Below are positions 43,578-52,537 of a stretch of DNA of 64,000 nt, one piece after another. Positions within the stretch are counted from its first letter, which is position 1. The number at the start of each line of letters is the position of its first letter. The DNA comes from Pseudonocardia sp. T1-2H (GTDB taxonomy: Bacteria; Actinomycetota; Actinomycetes; Mycobacteriales; Pseudonocardiaceae), in NCBI RefSeq assembly GCF_038039215.1, contig NZ_JBBPCL010000001.1:6200001-6264000 (forward strand). Reading direction: 5' to 3'. Position numbers and translations under genes: made by a program. The notes under the pieces are model-generated. The model saw only the letters and a list, made by a program, of their open reading frames with translations. It was not told where the DNA came from and did no database searches.

Positions 43578-45212
43578 ATGGACGTGGTGTTCGAGGTCAC
43601 GGCGCTGATCCTCGTCGTCGCGGTGGTCCGCGCGGCGGCCCGCCGGGTCGGGCTGCCGGAACCGGTCCTGTTGCTGATCGTCGGCGTCGGTCTCGCGTAC
43701 CTGCCCGGCTTCCCCGACTACCGCCTGCCGCCCGAGCTCGTGCTGCAGGTGGGGCTACCGCTGTTGCTGTACGCGGCGGCGTTCACCACCTGGGTGCCGG
43801 CGTTGCGGGCGAACGCCCGCCCCATCGCCCTGATGGCGGTGGGCTACACCCTGTTCACCACGGTCGTCGTCGGCTACCTCGCCCACCTGTTGGTCCCGGG
43901 CCTGCCACTGGCCGCCGGCATGGTGCTCGGCGCGCTGGTGGCGCCGCCGGACGCGGTGGCCGCTGTCGCGGTCGGCCGGGAGGCGGGAATGCCGCGCCGG
44001 GTGGTCGCCATCCTGGAGGGCGAGAGCCTGTTCAACGACGCCGCCGCACTGACCGCGCTGAAGGTGGCGGTGGCGGCCGTGGTCGGCGGATCCTTCGGCC
44101 TGGGGGACGCCGTCGGGCGGTTCCTGCTCACCAGCGCGGGGGGTCTGGCCGTGGGCTGGGGCGTCGCCCGGCTGCTCGCCAAGGTGCGGGCCCGGGTCGA
44201 GAACCCGATGTCGGACGCCATGCTGTCGCTGCTCGCCCCGTTCCTCGCCTACCTGCCGGCCGAGGCGATCGGGGCGTCCGGGCTGGTCTCGGTGGTGGTG
44301 ACCGGGCTCTACCTCGGACACCAGGCACCCCGGCTGATGGATGCGCAGGCCCGGCTGGTCGCCCACTCGTTCTGGCAGGTCATCGAGTACGCGCTGGTCG
44401 GCGTGGTGTTCGTGGTGATCGGGCTGCGCCTGCCGGACATCGTCGCCGGGCTGGACCGCTACTCGGCGGGATTCCTCGCGTCCGTGTCCGTCACCGTCGT
44501 GGCCGCCGTGGTGATCAGTCGGTTCGTGTGGGTCTTCCCGGCGGCCTACCTGCCGCCGTTGCTGTCCCGGCGACTCCGGGAACGGGACCCCGCCCCGCCG
44601 TGGCAGCTGCCGGCGCTGGTGTCGTGGGCGGGTATGCGCGGCGTGGTGTCGCTCGCGGCCGCGCTCGCGTTGCCGACCACCACGGCCGGCGGTGCGCCGT
44701 TCCCGCAGCGGGAGCTACTGCTGTTCCTCACCTTCGTGGTCATCGTGGCGACGCTGCTCGGCCAGGGGCTGACCCTGCCCGCCCTCGTGCGCCGGATCCG
44801 GCCGCCGGTCGACGACGACGCCGTCCACGCCGAGCAGGAGACGCTCGCCCAACGGGCCGCCGCCGCCGCGGGGCTGGAGCGTCTCGACGAGATCCTGGAG
44901 CGGGAGAACCCACCGCCCGAGGTGGTGCAGCGGCTGCGGCAACAGGCCGAACGTCGCCTCACCCTTGCTCTGGCGGGAGGCGCTGAGGTGGAGCGGGAGC
45001 CTCCTGCCCTCATCTACCGGAGGCTTCGCCGGCAGATGCTCGAGGCGGCCCGCGCCCGGCTCGTCGAGCTGCGCGACAAGGGCGAACTCGACCAGGATGC
45101 CTTCGTCCATGTCCTGCGGGAGATCGACCTCGAGGAGTCCTCCCTGGTGCACGACGACCGGGGGCGCCGAGAAGTTGCGCGGGGCACGCGAACGACGCGA
45201 TCGCACCGCTGA
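43578..45212 (+). CDS. CPA1-family Na+/H+ antiporter
   Basis: A 544-residue membrane protein with about twelve hydrophobic helices in the first 420 residues. GALVAPPDAVAAVAVGREAG and ILEGESLFNDAAALTALKVA contain the conserved acidic residues of the ion-binding core (Asp in PPDA, Asn-Asp in FND), and SWAGMRGVVSLAAALALP is the helix with the conserved Arg. The C-terminal 110 residues are a charged, helical cytoplasmic domain. It exchanges H+ for Na+ or K+ and supports pH homeostasis. Confidence 0.9.
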   Translation: MDVVFEVTALILVVAVVRAAARRVGLPEPVLLLIVGVGLAYLPGFPDYRLPPELVLQVGLPLLLYAAAFTTWVPALRANARPIALMAVGYTLFTTVVVGYLAHLLVPGLPLAAGMVLGALVAPPDAVAAVAVGREAGMPRRVVAILEGESLFNDAAALTALKVAVAAVVGGSFGLGDAVGRFLLTSAGGLAVGWGVARLLAKVRARVENPMSDAMLSLLAPFLAYLPAEAIGASGLVSVVVTGLYLGHQAPRLMDAQARLVAHSFWQVIEYALVGVVFVVIGLRLPDIVAGLDRYSAGFLASVSVTVVAAVVISRFVWVFPAAYLPPLLSRRLRERDPAPPWQLPALVSWAGMRGVVSLAAALALPTTTAGGAPFPQRELLLFLTFVVIVATLLGQGLTLPALVRRIRPPVDDDAVHAEQETLAQRAAAAAGLERLDEILERENPPPEVVQRLRQQAERRLTLALAGGAEVEREPPALIYRRLRRQMLEAARARLVELRDKGELDQDAFVHVLREIDLEESSLVHDDRGRREVARGTRTTRSHR

Positions 45213-45348
45213 GACCGCCGCGAGGCTCGCGCGCGGAGCCCGGCCCGGTAGGGCCCGTCCGGGCATGAACCTGGCATGGTGAGGATCGGCGGGGGATTCC
45301 GGCCCGTGGGCACCGTTTGGCGGCCGGATCCGGGTGCACCCCACGGCC

Positions 45349-46122
45349 ATGGACGACGACCGCTTCTTCTCCATTGTCGAGCGCGAGGCCGGGGTCGACC
45401 GCGAGACGGCCGTGGCCGCCGCCCGCGCGACGCTGGTGACGCTCGCGCAGCGGGTGCACGCCGGGCCCCTGCACAAGGTCCAGACGCAGGCCCCGAAGGC
45501 GACACGGTCCTGGCTGTCGCCGAAGGAGCCGCACGAGCTCCTCGACGCGGACGCGTTCGTGGCCCGGGTGGCCGAGCGGACGGAGGTGGACCAGGACACG
45601 GCGCGCCGCTACGTGCACGCCGCGCTCCTGGCACTGAGCCGGGCCGTCACCGCGGACGCGTGGGAGGACGTGGTGCGCGAGCTGCCCGCCGACTTCGGGC
45701 CGTTGCTGGAGGGCACCAGGCCCTCCGGTATCCCGATGCCGCTCGACGAGTTCCTGCAGTGGGTCGTCGACCGGGCCGGGACGGACCGTGACACCGCGCT
45801 GCGGGCGACCGAAGCCGTGTTGGAGACGCTCGGCGAGCGGATCGCCGGCGGCGAGGTGGACGATCTCGTCAAGGAGCTGCCGCCCGAGTTCCGGCCGGTG
45901 CTCGACGGCTGGCGACAGTACAGCGGCCGACCGGCGCAGAAGATGTCGCTGGAGGAGTTCGTGCGGCGGATCGCCGAGCGGGAGGGCGTGCCTGTCGACG
46001 TCGCCCGCGCGCACGCCCGTGCGGTGCTGAACACGATCCGGGACGCCGTGGTGGCGAAGGAGTGGCACGACATCGAGTCCGAGCTGCCGCGCTCCTACCT
46101 GGCCGAACTCGCCGAGCCGTAG
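45349..46122 (+). CDS. DUF2267 domain protein, two domains
   Basis: A 257-residue protein with tandem DUF2267 units: FFSIVEREAGVDRETAVAAA to PADFGPLLEG, and LDEFLQWVVDRAGTDRDTAL to YLAELAEP. Each unit has the repeated helix pattern with a conserved ELPxxF block. ATG 45349 (MDDDRFF) matches the N-terminus of the single-domain paralogue at 43156; GTG 45334 is an alternative. Together with the antiporter and the universal stress gene it makes a stress-type cluster. Confidence 0.82.
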   Translation: MDDDRFFSIVEREAGVDRETAVAAARATLVTLAQRVHAGPLHKVQTQAPKATRSWLSPKEPHELLDADAFVARVAERTEVDQDTARRYVHAALLALSRAVTADAWEDVVRELPADFGPLLEGTRPSGIPMPLDEFLQWVVDRAGTDRDTALRATEAVLETLGERIAGGEVDDLVKELPPEFRPVLDGWRQYSGRPAQKMSLEEFVRRIAEREGVPVDVARAHARAVLNTIRDAVVAKEWHDIESELPRSYLAELAEP

Positions 46123-46126
46123 CGGC

Positions 46127-46615
46127 TCAGGACTCCGGCGCGACGTGCCGCACGACGAGCACCGGGCACGGGGCGTACCGCAGGAGTCCCTCGACCGTGC
46201 TGCCGAGCAGGACGTCGTGCAGCGCTCCGTGGTCGTGCTTGCCCACGGCGACGGCGGCGGCGCCGACCTCGCGCGCCACCCGGACGAGGGTGTCCCTCAC
46301 CGTCTTCTCGTCGGCGACGGCGACCCCCTCGGCCGGCATTCCGAGGGACACGGCGATCGCGGCGCCGCGGCGGGCCAGCTCCAGGGCGTCGGTGTAGAGC
46401 TCCTGGTCCAGCTCGGCGGCCGGACGGAGGTCCAGCCGGCCGGGCGGGAGGTCGAGGCTCCTGCTGGGGATCGTGGCGAGGTCGTAGGCGGCTCCCGCCT
46501 CCCAGACCACGACGATGAGGCCGGGCCGCGGACCCAGCAGCGCCGCGGTCTCGCGCAGGCCGCGCAGCGCGGCGGGGGAGCCGTCGAAGGCGATGACGAC
46601 GGGACCGGAGGGCAT
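46127..46615 (-). CDS. Universal stress protein (UspA family)
   Basis: A 162-residue single-domain UspA protein. VVIAFDGSPAALRGLRETAA is the N-terminal strand-helix, and AVGKHDHGALHDVLLGSTVE is a variant of the ATP-binding loop G-x2-G-x9-G-S. It ends CPVLVVRH. It is convergent with the two-domain DUF2267 gene, separated by only four bases. Such proteins help cells survive starvation or hypoxia. Confidence 0.88.
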   Translation of the reverse strand: MPSGPVVIAFDGSPAALRGLRETAALLGPRPGLIVVVWEAGAAYDLATIPSRSLDLPPGRLDLRPAAELDQELYTDALELARRGAAIAVSLGMPAEGVAVADEKTVRDTLVRVAREVGAAAVAVGKHDHGALHDVLLGSTVEGLLRYAPCPVLVVRHVAPES

Positions 46616-46730
46616 AGCGGCGGGATTCCCGGATCGGGGCCGCGGAAACGGCCGCCGGGGAGGCGCTGACACCGTCGACACGGGTCCGCGTCCTCGAGAG
46701 CCGGCGCCGGGCCGTCGGCCACGCGCGCCC

Positions 46731-46895
46731 TCAGCCCGTCAGCACGGGGAGCTGCCAGCCGCGGCCCGTGGCGACCTGGGACAGCGTGGCGGTGATCGCT
46801 CCGACGACGCAGAACAGGCCCAACGCCGCGGCGTCGAACGGGACCCGGACGCCGAGGGGCAGGCCGCCGAGCACGCCGTAGCCCAGCGCGGCCAC
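46731..46895 (-). CDS. Possible small membrane protein
   Basis: A 54-residue frame starting GTG at 46895: VAALGYGVLGGLPLGVRVPF, then DAAALGLFCVVGAITATLSQ, ending GRGWQLPVLTG. It has one or two hydrophobic helices. The frame continues open upstream (TARLAGGR) without a clear start or Shine-Dalgarno. It could equally be a gene fragment. The rest of 46616-47139 holds no other coding signal apart from the palindrome at 47008-47023. Confidence 0.3.
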   Translation of the reverse strand: MAALGYGVLGGLPLGVRVPFDAAALGLFCVVGAITATLSQVATGRGWQLPVLTG

Positions 46896-47007
46896 CCGGC
46901 CGCCGGCGAGGCGTGCAGTTCTTCGGTCGGATCGGCTAGCACCCTCGCCTGCTGCCTACGGCTGCAGCCGACCGAGCGCACATAGCTCCGTGCGGCCGGG
47001 CGTCAAT

Positions 47008-47023
47008 ACCCCCGAATGGGGGT
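47008..47023. promoter_or_regulatory. C/G-tract palindrome upstream of the secreted protein
   Basis: ACCCCC-GAAT-GGGGGT is a perfect 6-bp-arm dyad 117 bases before the ATG at 47140. It resembles operators of CsoR-family metal repressors, but no such regulator is in the window. Confidence 0.4.
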
Positions 47024-47139
47024 CGGGTCCTCCCCATTCTCGGCTGTCGAGATCCACCGGCGCTGACGAACAGTAAAGCCTGGCTCTGCGGCGGCCCGAG
47101 GCCGATGCCGGCGCGGCGATCAACCCTGGGGGGCTCCAG

Positions 47140-49122
47140 ATGGAAGGTCTCGTGCGGGACCGCAGTTCCCGGACTACCGGCTACCGGCATCGCCGGTCGG
47201 CGATGGTCCGGCGTCTTGTCGCAGTCGTCGCTGCTCTCACGATGACGCTCCTCGCGTCTCAGCCGGCTTTCGCGGCCACCGGAGTCACGGTCAAGGACGC
47301 TGCCGGTCTGAAGGCCGTGGGCCCGACCAGCTCCGATCACGGGTTCCCGACCTGGTACCAGGACAAGGCCGGCGAGCGCCTGGAACTGTGCCTGGACAAG
47401 GACAACCTGCTGTGCGGCTTGCTGCCCGGCACCGTCCCGCACGATGAGCAGCCCATCTCGTTCCCGGACAACTTCCCCGAAGAGATCTTCTACTTCCTGG
47501 CGGGTTCGACGCTCGACCTCCCCGGCGGTGGCCGGGCCGTGCTGACCAGCGGGCTCGAGGCCGCCTTCGTCAACGGCGTCGCGGCCGGCGGCCAGCAGAC
47601 CTTCACCCGCATCCGGGTCGTGGTCAAGGGCGGGCCCGCCAACCAGACGATCACCGTCAAGCACCCCTACGGCCAGCTGACGATCGACACCGACTCGACC
47701 GGAGCCGGCAAGCTCGTCCGCGACGTGGCCCCCTCGGTGGGGAACTTCTCCCTGGCCCTCAACGGCGACGTCGGGCCGTGGCTCAAGTGGACGGGCAACG
47801 CCGCCCCTGCCGGATACCTCGGCGACCCGGCCATCCCGCACACGATCACGGGCGGCCCGGTCCGCAACAGCTTCTCGCTCGACGCACAGAATGGCACCCA
47901 GGTCGCTTCGACCGACCTCTTCACCGTTCAGGGCAAGATCGCCACGAACACCGGGGTCACCGCCGACTCCGCCGTCGTCAACGGCGACTTCGTCGACGTC
48001 TTCGCGACCTCGACCGGCGCGGCACTCGAGGTCGTCGGACAGGACGGGAAGTTCCCGACCACGATCATGGCGCATCAGGAGGGCAACGACCGGTTCTACG
48101 CCCGCGTACCGATCACCCCGGGCGCCACCGTCACCGACGTGACGGTGCGCAACAACACCGACACACCCCCGAGCACCGCCGTCGCGAAGATCGCCGGAAT
48201 CGCGGTGACCCAGGCCTCGTACGGCGTCGACGACGCGGGGGTCGGGGCTCTGACGGTCAAGGCGTCGGCGGTCGCTCCGGCGGCCTATCCGCTCACCGTC
48301 GAGGGCATCGGCACGATCTCCGACTCGAGCGCCGCCACCTTCCCGATGGTCGCGCCGCCGGCGACCGTCAGGGTGACCGCCGCCGGCGGGTTGTCTGCCA
48401 CGGCTCCGGTCGTGATCACCGGCGGGCCTGCGTCCCGGGCAGGCACCACTGCTGCGCCGGTCGGACCGCCCGCTCCGCCGAACTGTGATCCGAGCCCCTG
48501 CGGTGCGGGTGGCGTGGCCGGGGGTGCGGCACCGACCGCCAAGGTGGCGGCCGCCACGCTCACCGCACCCCGTGGCCTCGCCACGGTGATCGACGGCAGC
48601 ACCTCGACGAATGCGACGTCGTTCTCCACCGTGTACAAGAGCGGACCGGTGCCGACCATCGCCAACGGCACCACCAACAAGCCGACGGTGACGCTGCCGA
48701 CGTGGGCGGCGACGACCGACCAGGGCCCGAGGCCGCCGGTCGACGCCACACCGACCGTCGTGACGTTCACGGCGACGAACACCACGGCGAGTCCGCCGGT
48801 GTCCCATTCGGTCGACGTGACCCTCAACCCGGTGGGCGACACCCTGAACGTCGCCACGGCCCGCTCCCGAGGCGGATCGGACCTGCGGGTCGACGGCACG
48901 TCGACCGTCCCGGGCGCCGGGCTGATCCTCAACCCGCCGACCCAGGTCGTGGTCTACGCACAGGGCACCGCCAACGGCGCCTGGGTGAAGATCGGCAGCG
49001 CAACCGTCGACAGCACCGGAGCCTTCTCGGTGCGGCCCAGGCCGGCCCCGGCGGCCACCTACGTGAACTACAAGGTGCAGACATCCCGAGGCACCGAGGC
49101 GACAGGAGCCTTCACCCGATAA
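47140..49122 (+). CDS. Large secreted protein of unknown function
   Basis: A 660-residue protein. A long n-region (MEGLVRDRSSRTTGYRHRRS) precedes MVRRLVAVVAALTMTLLASQ with a probable signal cleavage after PAFA-A. A Cys pair (LCLDKDNLLCG) lies near residue 85-92 and another (NCDPSPCG) near 447-452. The body is Thr/Val/Ala-rich beta text with Ig-like spacing, including ATPTVVTFTATNTTASPPVS and a last module SAGAFSV-like STGAFSVRP. GGGGGG precedes the ATG. No enzyme motif is visible; an extracellular or cell-wall structural role is likely. Confidence 0.75.
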   Translation: MEGLVRDRSSRTTGYRHRRSAMVRRLVAVVAALTMTLLASQPAFAATGVTVKDAAGLKAVGPTSSDHGFPTWYQDKAGERLELCLDKDNLLCGLLPGTVPHDEQPISFPDNFPEEIFYFLAGSTLDLPGGGRAVLTSGLEAAFVNGVAAGGQQTFTRIRVVVKGGPANQTITVKHPYGQLTIDTDSTGAGKLVRDVAPSVGNFSLALNGDVGPWLKWTGNAAPAGYLGDPAIPHTITGGPVRNSFSLDAQNGTQVASTDLFTVQGKIATNTGVTADSAVVNGDFVDVFATSTGAALEVVGQDGKFPTTIMAHQEGNDRFYARVPITPGATVTDVTVRNNTDTPPSTAVAKIAGIAVTQASYGVDDAGVGALTVKASAVAPAAYPLTVEGIGTISDSSAATFPMVAPPATVRVTAAGGLSATAPVVITGGPASRAGTTAAPVGPPAPPNCDPSPCGAGGVAGGAAPTAKVAAATLTAPRGLATVIDGSTSTNATSFSTVYKSGPVPTIANGTTNKPTVTLPTWAATTDQGPRPPVDATPTVVTFTATNTTASPPVSHSVDVTLNPVGDTLNVATARSRGGSDLRVDGTSTVPGAGLILNPPTQVVVYAQGTANGAWVKIGSATVDSTGAFSVRPRPAPAATYVNYKVQTSRGTEATGAFTR

Positions 49123-49142
49123 CCACCGCCATCACGCGAACC

Positions 49143-49173
49143 GGAGGGGCCGTCGCGATGCGACGGCCCCTCC
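49143..49173 (+). terminator. Intrinsic terminator hairpin
   Basis: A perfect 14-bp stem (GGAGGGGCCGTCGC and its complement) with a three-base loop lies 20 nt after the secreted-protein stop codon. Strong candidate. Confidence 0.8.
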
Positions 49174-49573
49174 GCCATGTTGTTGCGACCAGGATCCGGC
49201 GTGGACCGGACCCTCCACATGATCGACGCAGGCGGTTCGGCTGCACCACTGGTGGCCGCCGGGTGATCGCCCTGCTCGCTCGACCTTCGAGGTCCGGCAT
49301 GAGTATCTGCGGGGCCGCTGGTCCCAGTCACACCGACTGGCGACAGGGCTGCGCGCCGACGAGCGCCGATCTCCGGCGCCACCGCTGAGGAGCCCTGGGT
49401 GCCGGGCTGTCCGTACATCATTCCGGCTGGTCGGCCCGGGGATCTCACCTGGCTGGCGCTTCGTGCGTTCGGCCACGATCCTGGTCACATGACCGGTACC
49501 CCGGTTGGCGGTCGCGCCGCCCAGTTCCCGACCACGCCACCGTCACCGCGGTCGTCGTCGGCCCGGGCCCCTG
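49174..49573. other. Intergenic region, no confident gene
   Basis: About 400 bases between the terminator and the DUF998 start. Arg-rich frames on both strands look like composition effects. In-frame extension of the DUF998 gene to TTG 49505 is possible but unsupported. Confidence 0.35.
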
Positions 49574-50356
49574 ATGCGGCCGACGCCGAGCGGCGGCCCG
49601 AGCTTCCGGTCCGTCCCCGGTGCCCGCAGACGGCGGACCGTTTGCGCAGGTTGGGCAGGGGTGGCCGGGGTCTGCTGCTACATCTGGTTCCTGTTCGCTC
49701 CTCTGGCCGGGCGACGGCTGAACCCGACCCGGGCGTTCGTCAGCGAGCTGGCGGTGCGTGGTTCACCGCACAGCAGCTGGTTCCGGGCCGCCGACGTCGC
49801 CGCCGGCGTCCTGATCGTCGTCCTGGCCGTGGGTGTCTGGGAGTGGCTGGGTCGACCGTCAGGCCGAGGGTTGGCGGGCCCCGCCGGGGTGGGCATGGTC
49901 GGCGGGGCGGGGATCGTCGACGGCATCAGTCCCATGACCTGTGCTCCTTCCGCGGACCCGGTCTGTCGGCGGGTCGAACGGTCGGCGCCGCTGCTGGATC
50001 AGCTCCCCGACCTGCACACCGTGTCGGGCGTCGTCGGGATGATCGCAGCGGCGGCCGCGATGGTCCTTGTCGGGCACCAGGCCAGGCGCGTGCTGCACCG
50101 GAGATGGTTGTGGCCGCTCGGCATGGCCTGCTGCGCGGCGGTGCTGCTGCTCGGTAGCGCGCTGAGCGCGCTGACCCTGTTGGGCGGCCCCGCCGTCGGC
50201 GCCGTGGAGCTCGTCCAGCTCTTGATCGTTGCCGGCTGGCTCGGGGTGGTGTCCGCGATGCTGATCCGCTACCCGGCGCGACATCAGATCCTCCCCGGAA
50301 GTCGTGCACGGGCCGACCCGGCCACCCTGGGCCCACGGGCCGGTCCACCTCGATGA
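49574..50356 (+). CDS. DUF998 family integral membrane protein
   Basis: A 260-residue membrane protein with six hydrophobic segments: CAGWAGVAGVCCYIWFLFAP, FVSELAVRGSPHSSWFRAAD, VAAGVLIVVLAVGVWEWLG and later LLGSALSALTLLGGPAVGAV. The conserved SELAVRGxPxxxxFR block after the first helix and the Cys pair of the loop (MTCAPSADPVC) identify DUF998. Function unknown. The start is uncertain: ATG 49574 (MRPTPSGG) is chosen, no clear ribosome site. Confidence 0.75.
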   Translation: MRPTPSGGPSFRSVPGARRRRTVCAGWAGVAGVCCYIWFLFAPLAGRRLNPTRAFVSELAVRGSPHSSWFRAADVAAGVLIVVLAVGVWEWLGRPSGRGLAGPAGVGMVGGAGIVDGISPMTCAPSADPVCRRVERSAPLLDQLPDLHTVSGVVGMIAAAAAMVLVGHQARRVLHRRWLWPLGMACCAAVLLLGSALSALTLLGGPAVGAVELVQLLIVAGWLGVVSAMLIRYPARHQILPGSRARADPATLGPRAGPPR

Positions 50357-50633
50357 CCGGCCGTTCGGATTGCTGGAGACGGCTTCGCCTGTCCGGCGAC
50401 CCGGCAGCATGGATGCGGTGACAGGACCCCACGGGCATGCCCGCCCGCGAATCGTCTCGTTGAACGCCCTGTCCCCGCAGTAGGCGGACGGGCCGGGACG
50501 GCGGCAGACCATCCGGTGCCGAGCTGCGCCGTTCGCAGCCGGACGTGGATGTCGCGCCCGTGGAACGGCGCCGGGTGCCGGAGGGGGTGCCTCGGGATCC
50601 GGCTTGGACGTGCGGAGCCCCCGATCCGCTGCG

Positions 50634-51602
50634 TCATGCGCCGTCGGCGCGGTCCCGTAGCCGTTCCCGTTGGGGGACCACCGTGTAGGACGGGTCGCGG
50701 GAGGACACCATGCCGGCGTCGAACACCCCGAACCGGGTGGCCGCCGATCCCGCGTTGAGCAGCACGCCGGCCGCGATCGACAGCGCCCGGCCGCGCCGTC
50801 CCCGCACCAGCCGGCCCACGACGGCGCCCGCCGCCCCCGCGACCGTCGCGGCCCGGGCCGCGCGCAGCAGCGCGCCGGCCCGGCCCCCGGTGTAGGCCTT
50901 CCGCGCGTACCCGACGCGGCGCTCCAGCAGCGCCGTGGCTCCCAGCTCCAGCACCGCGCCCGCGACGGCCACGCGCCACGCGGGACGGGTGTCGCCCGCG
51001 GCCAGCAGGCCCATGCCGCCGCCGGCAGCCATTGCGCTGCCCGCGAACACGAACGGCAGCTCCCGGAAGCCCTCGTGCCATGCGGGCACGGCCGTGTCGG
51101 CGAGCAGGACCGCGGTGTAGGTGGTCATCGCCGGCCCGACCGCGCCGGCCCCGAACCCGGCCAGCCGGCCGATCCCGGGCGCGATCCCGGTCAGCTCCGA
51201 CGCCGCGGCCAGCCCTGACAGGGTGCCGAACGGCGAGAGGATCCACGATCCCACCGACAGCGGCGACGTCGGCTTGATCACCCGCAGCATGTGCAGGAAC
51301 CGCTTCGGCCGGCCCAGGTCGTGGATCAGTGCCCCCACGCTGACCAGCGCGCCGCCCAGCGCCGCGAACCGCCCGACGCGCCGCAGCTCCGGGCGGCCGG
51401 TGACGTCGGCCAGAGCCGCGAGCGACGCCGACACGCCCGCCGCACCGCCCAGGTAGAGGTAGAGCGGGACGTCGGGGACCTTCCACGTCGGGCTCTTGAG
51501 GATCGGCCGGCCGTAGTAGGAGCTGAACTCGGCGTCGGGCACCATCAGCTGCTCGCCGCGGCCGCCCTTGTGGCGCCCCCGTCCGGTGGTCCCGGCCGTC
51601 AT
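50634..51602 (-). CDS. NrfD/PsrC-type membrane anchor of the formate dehydrogenase
   Basis: A 322-residue membrane protein. FSSYYGRPILKSPTWKVPDV, PLYLYLGGAAGVSASLAALA, LIHDLGRPKRFLHMLRVIKP and SPLSVGSWILSPFGTLSG are typical NrfD-family blocks with about eight helices. It anchors FdhAB and passes electrons to quinone. The ATG overlaps the fdhB stop by four bases. Actinobacterial selenium formate dehydrogenases often use such an anchor rather than cytochrome b556. Confidence 0.87.
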   Translation of the reverse strand: MTAGTTGRGRHKGGRGEQLMVPDAEFSSYYGRPILKSPTWKVPDVPLYLYLGGAAGVSASLAALADVTGRPELRRVGRFAALGGALVSVGALIHDLGRPKRFLHMLRVIKPTSPLSVGSWILSPFGTLSGLAAASELTGIAPGIGRLAGFGAGAVGPAMTTYTAVLLADTAVPAWHEGFRELPFVFAGSAMAAGGGMGLLAAGDTRPAWRVAVAGAVLELGATALLERRVGYARKAYTGGRAGALLRAARAATVAGAAGAVVGRLVRGRRGRALSIAAGVLLNAGSAATRFGVFDAGMVSSRDPSYTVVPQRERLRDRADGA

Positions 51603-52537
51603 CCCCGCCCTCCCAGGAATGCCGCCGCCACGGTGCCGGCGACGGTCAGCGCGGCCACCGCCGCGTGCCTCCACATCGAGGGCAGGTCGCGGGTGGTGAC
51701 GACCGGGTCCGGAGGCAGGCCGTAGACCTCTGGCTCGTCGAGCAGCAGGAAGAACGCGCCGTCGCCGCCCACGCCGTCGTCCGGGTCATGGCCGTAGAGC
51801 CGGGCCTCCGGTACGCCACGTTCGTGCAGCTCCTCCAGGCGGGCGGCGGCGCGCTCGCGCAGCCCGTCGAGGGGGCCGAACTGGATCGACTCGGTGGGGC
51901 ACGCCGTGGCGCACGCCGGCTGCAGGCCGGCGCCGAGGCGGTCCTGGCACATCGTGCACTTGAAGGCGCCCCCGCCGCCCTTGTCCCGGTCCCCCTTGCG
52001 CTGGTCGATGACGCCGTACGGGCAGGCGGGGATGCAGTAGCCGCAGCCGTTGCAGATGTCGTCCTGCACCAGCACGGTGCCGTGCTCGGTGCGGATCAGC
52101 GCTCCGGTCGGGCAGACGTCGAGGCAGGCGGCGTGGGTGCAGTGCTTGCAGACATCCGACGCCATCAGCCAGCGGACCTCGGTGGCGTCTCCCTCGGAGT
52201 CCGCCCCGGGAAGCGCGGGCGACGGCATCCCCAGGTCCACCGTGGCCGACTCGCGCTTGGGCACCTTCTGCTCGATGAACGCCACGTGCCGGTAGGTGCT
52301 CGCGCCCAGGCCGCCGGTGTTGTCGTAGCTCATACCGGACAGGTCGAGCAGGTCGGGCTCGTCGTGGTGGCTGCCGTCGGCGGGCAGCGCGTTCCACTCC
52401 TTGCACGCCACCTCGCACGCCTTGCAGCCGATGCAGACGCTCGTGTCGGTGAAGAACCCGACGCGCGGCGGGTGCCCGTCGGGGTATCCCGCGTTCCCCG
52501 ACGGGTCCTCCAGCGGTCCGTACAGCGAGTGGGACAT
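51599..52537 (-). CDS. Formate dehydrogenase iron-sulfur (beta) subunit
   Basis: A 312-residue four-cluster ferredoxin subunit. Cys motifs in order: CIGCKACEVACKEW, CKHCTHAACLDVCPTG, CNGCGYCIPACPYG and CTMCQDRLGAGLQPACATAC. The C-terminus carries one transmembrane helix (AAVAALTVAGTVAAAFLGG), as in FdnH/FdoH. It carries electrons from FdhA to the NrfD-like anchor. The start overlaps the fdhA stop (TGATG). Confidence 0.93.
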   Translation of the reverse strand: MSHSLYGPLEDPSGNAGYPDGHPPRVGFFTDTSVCIGCKACEVACKEWNALPADGSHHDEPDLLDLSGMSYDNTGGLGASTYRHVAFIEQKVPKRESATVDLGMPSPALPGADSEGDATEVRWLMASDVCKHCTHAACLDVCPTGALIRTEHGTVLVQDDICNGCGYCIPACPYGVIDQRKGDRDKGGGGAFKCTMCQDRLGAGLQPACATACPTESIQFGPLDGLRERAAARLEELHERGVPEARLYGHDPDDGVGGDGAFFLLLDEPEVYGLPPDPVVTTRDLPSMWRHAAVAALTVAGTVAAAFLGGRG

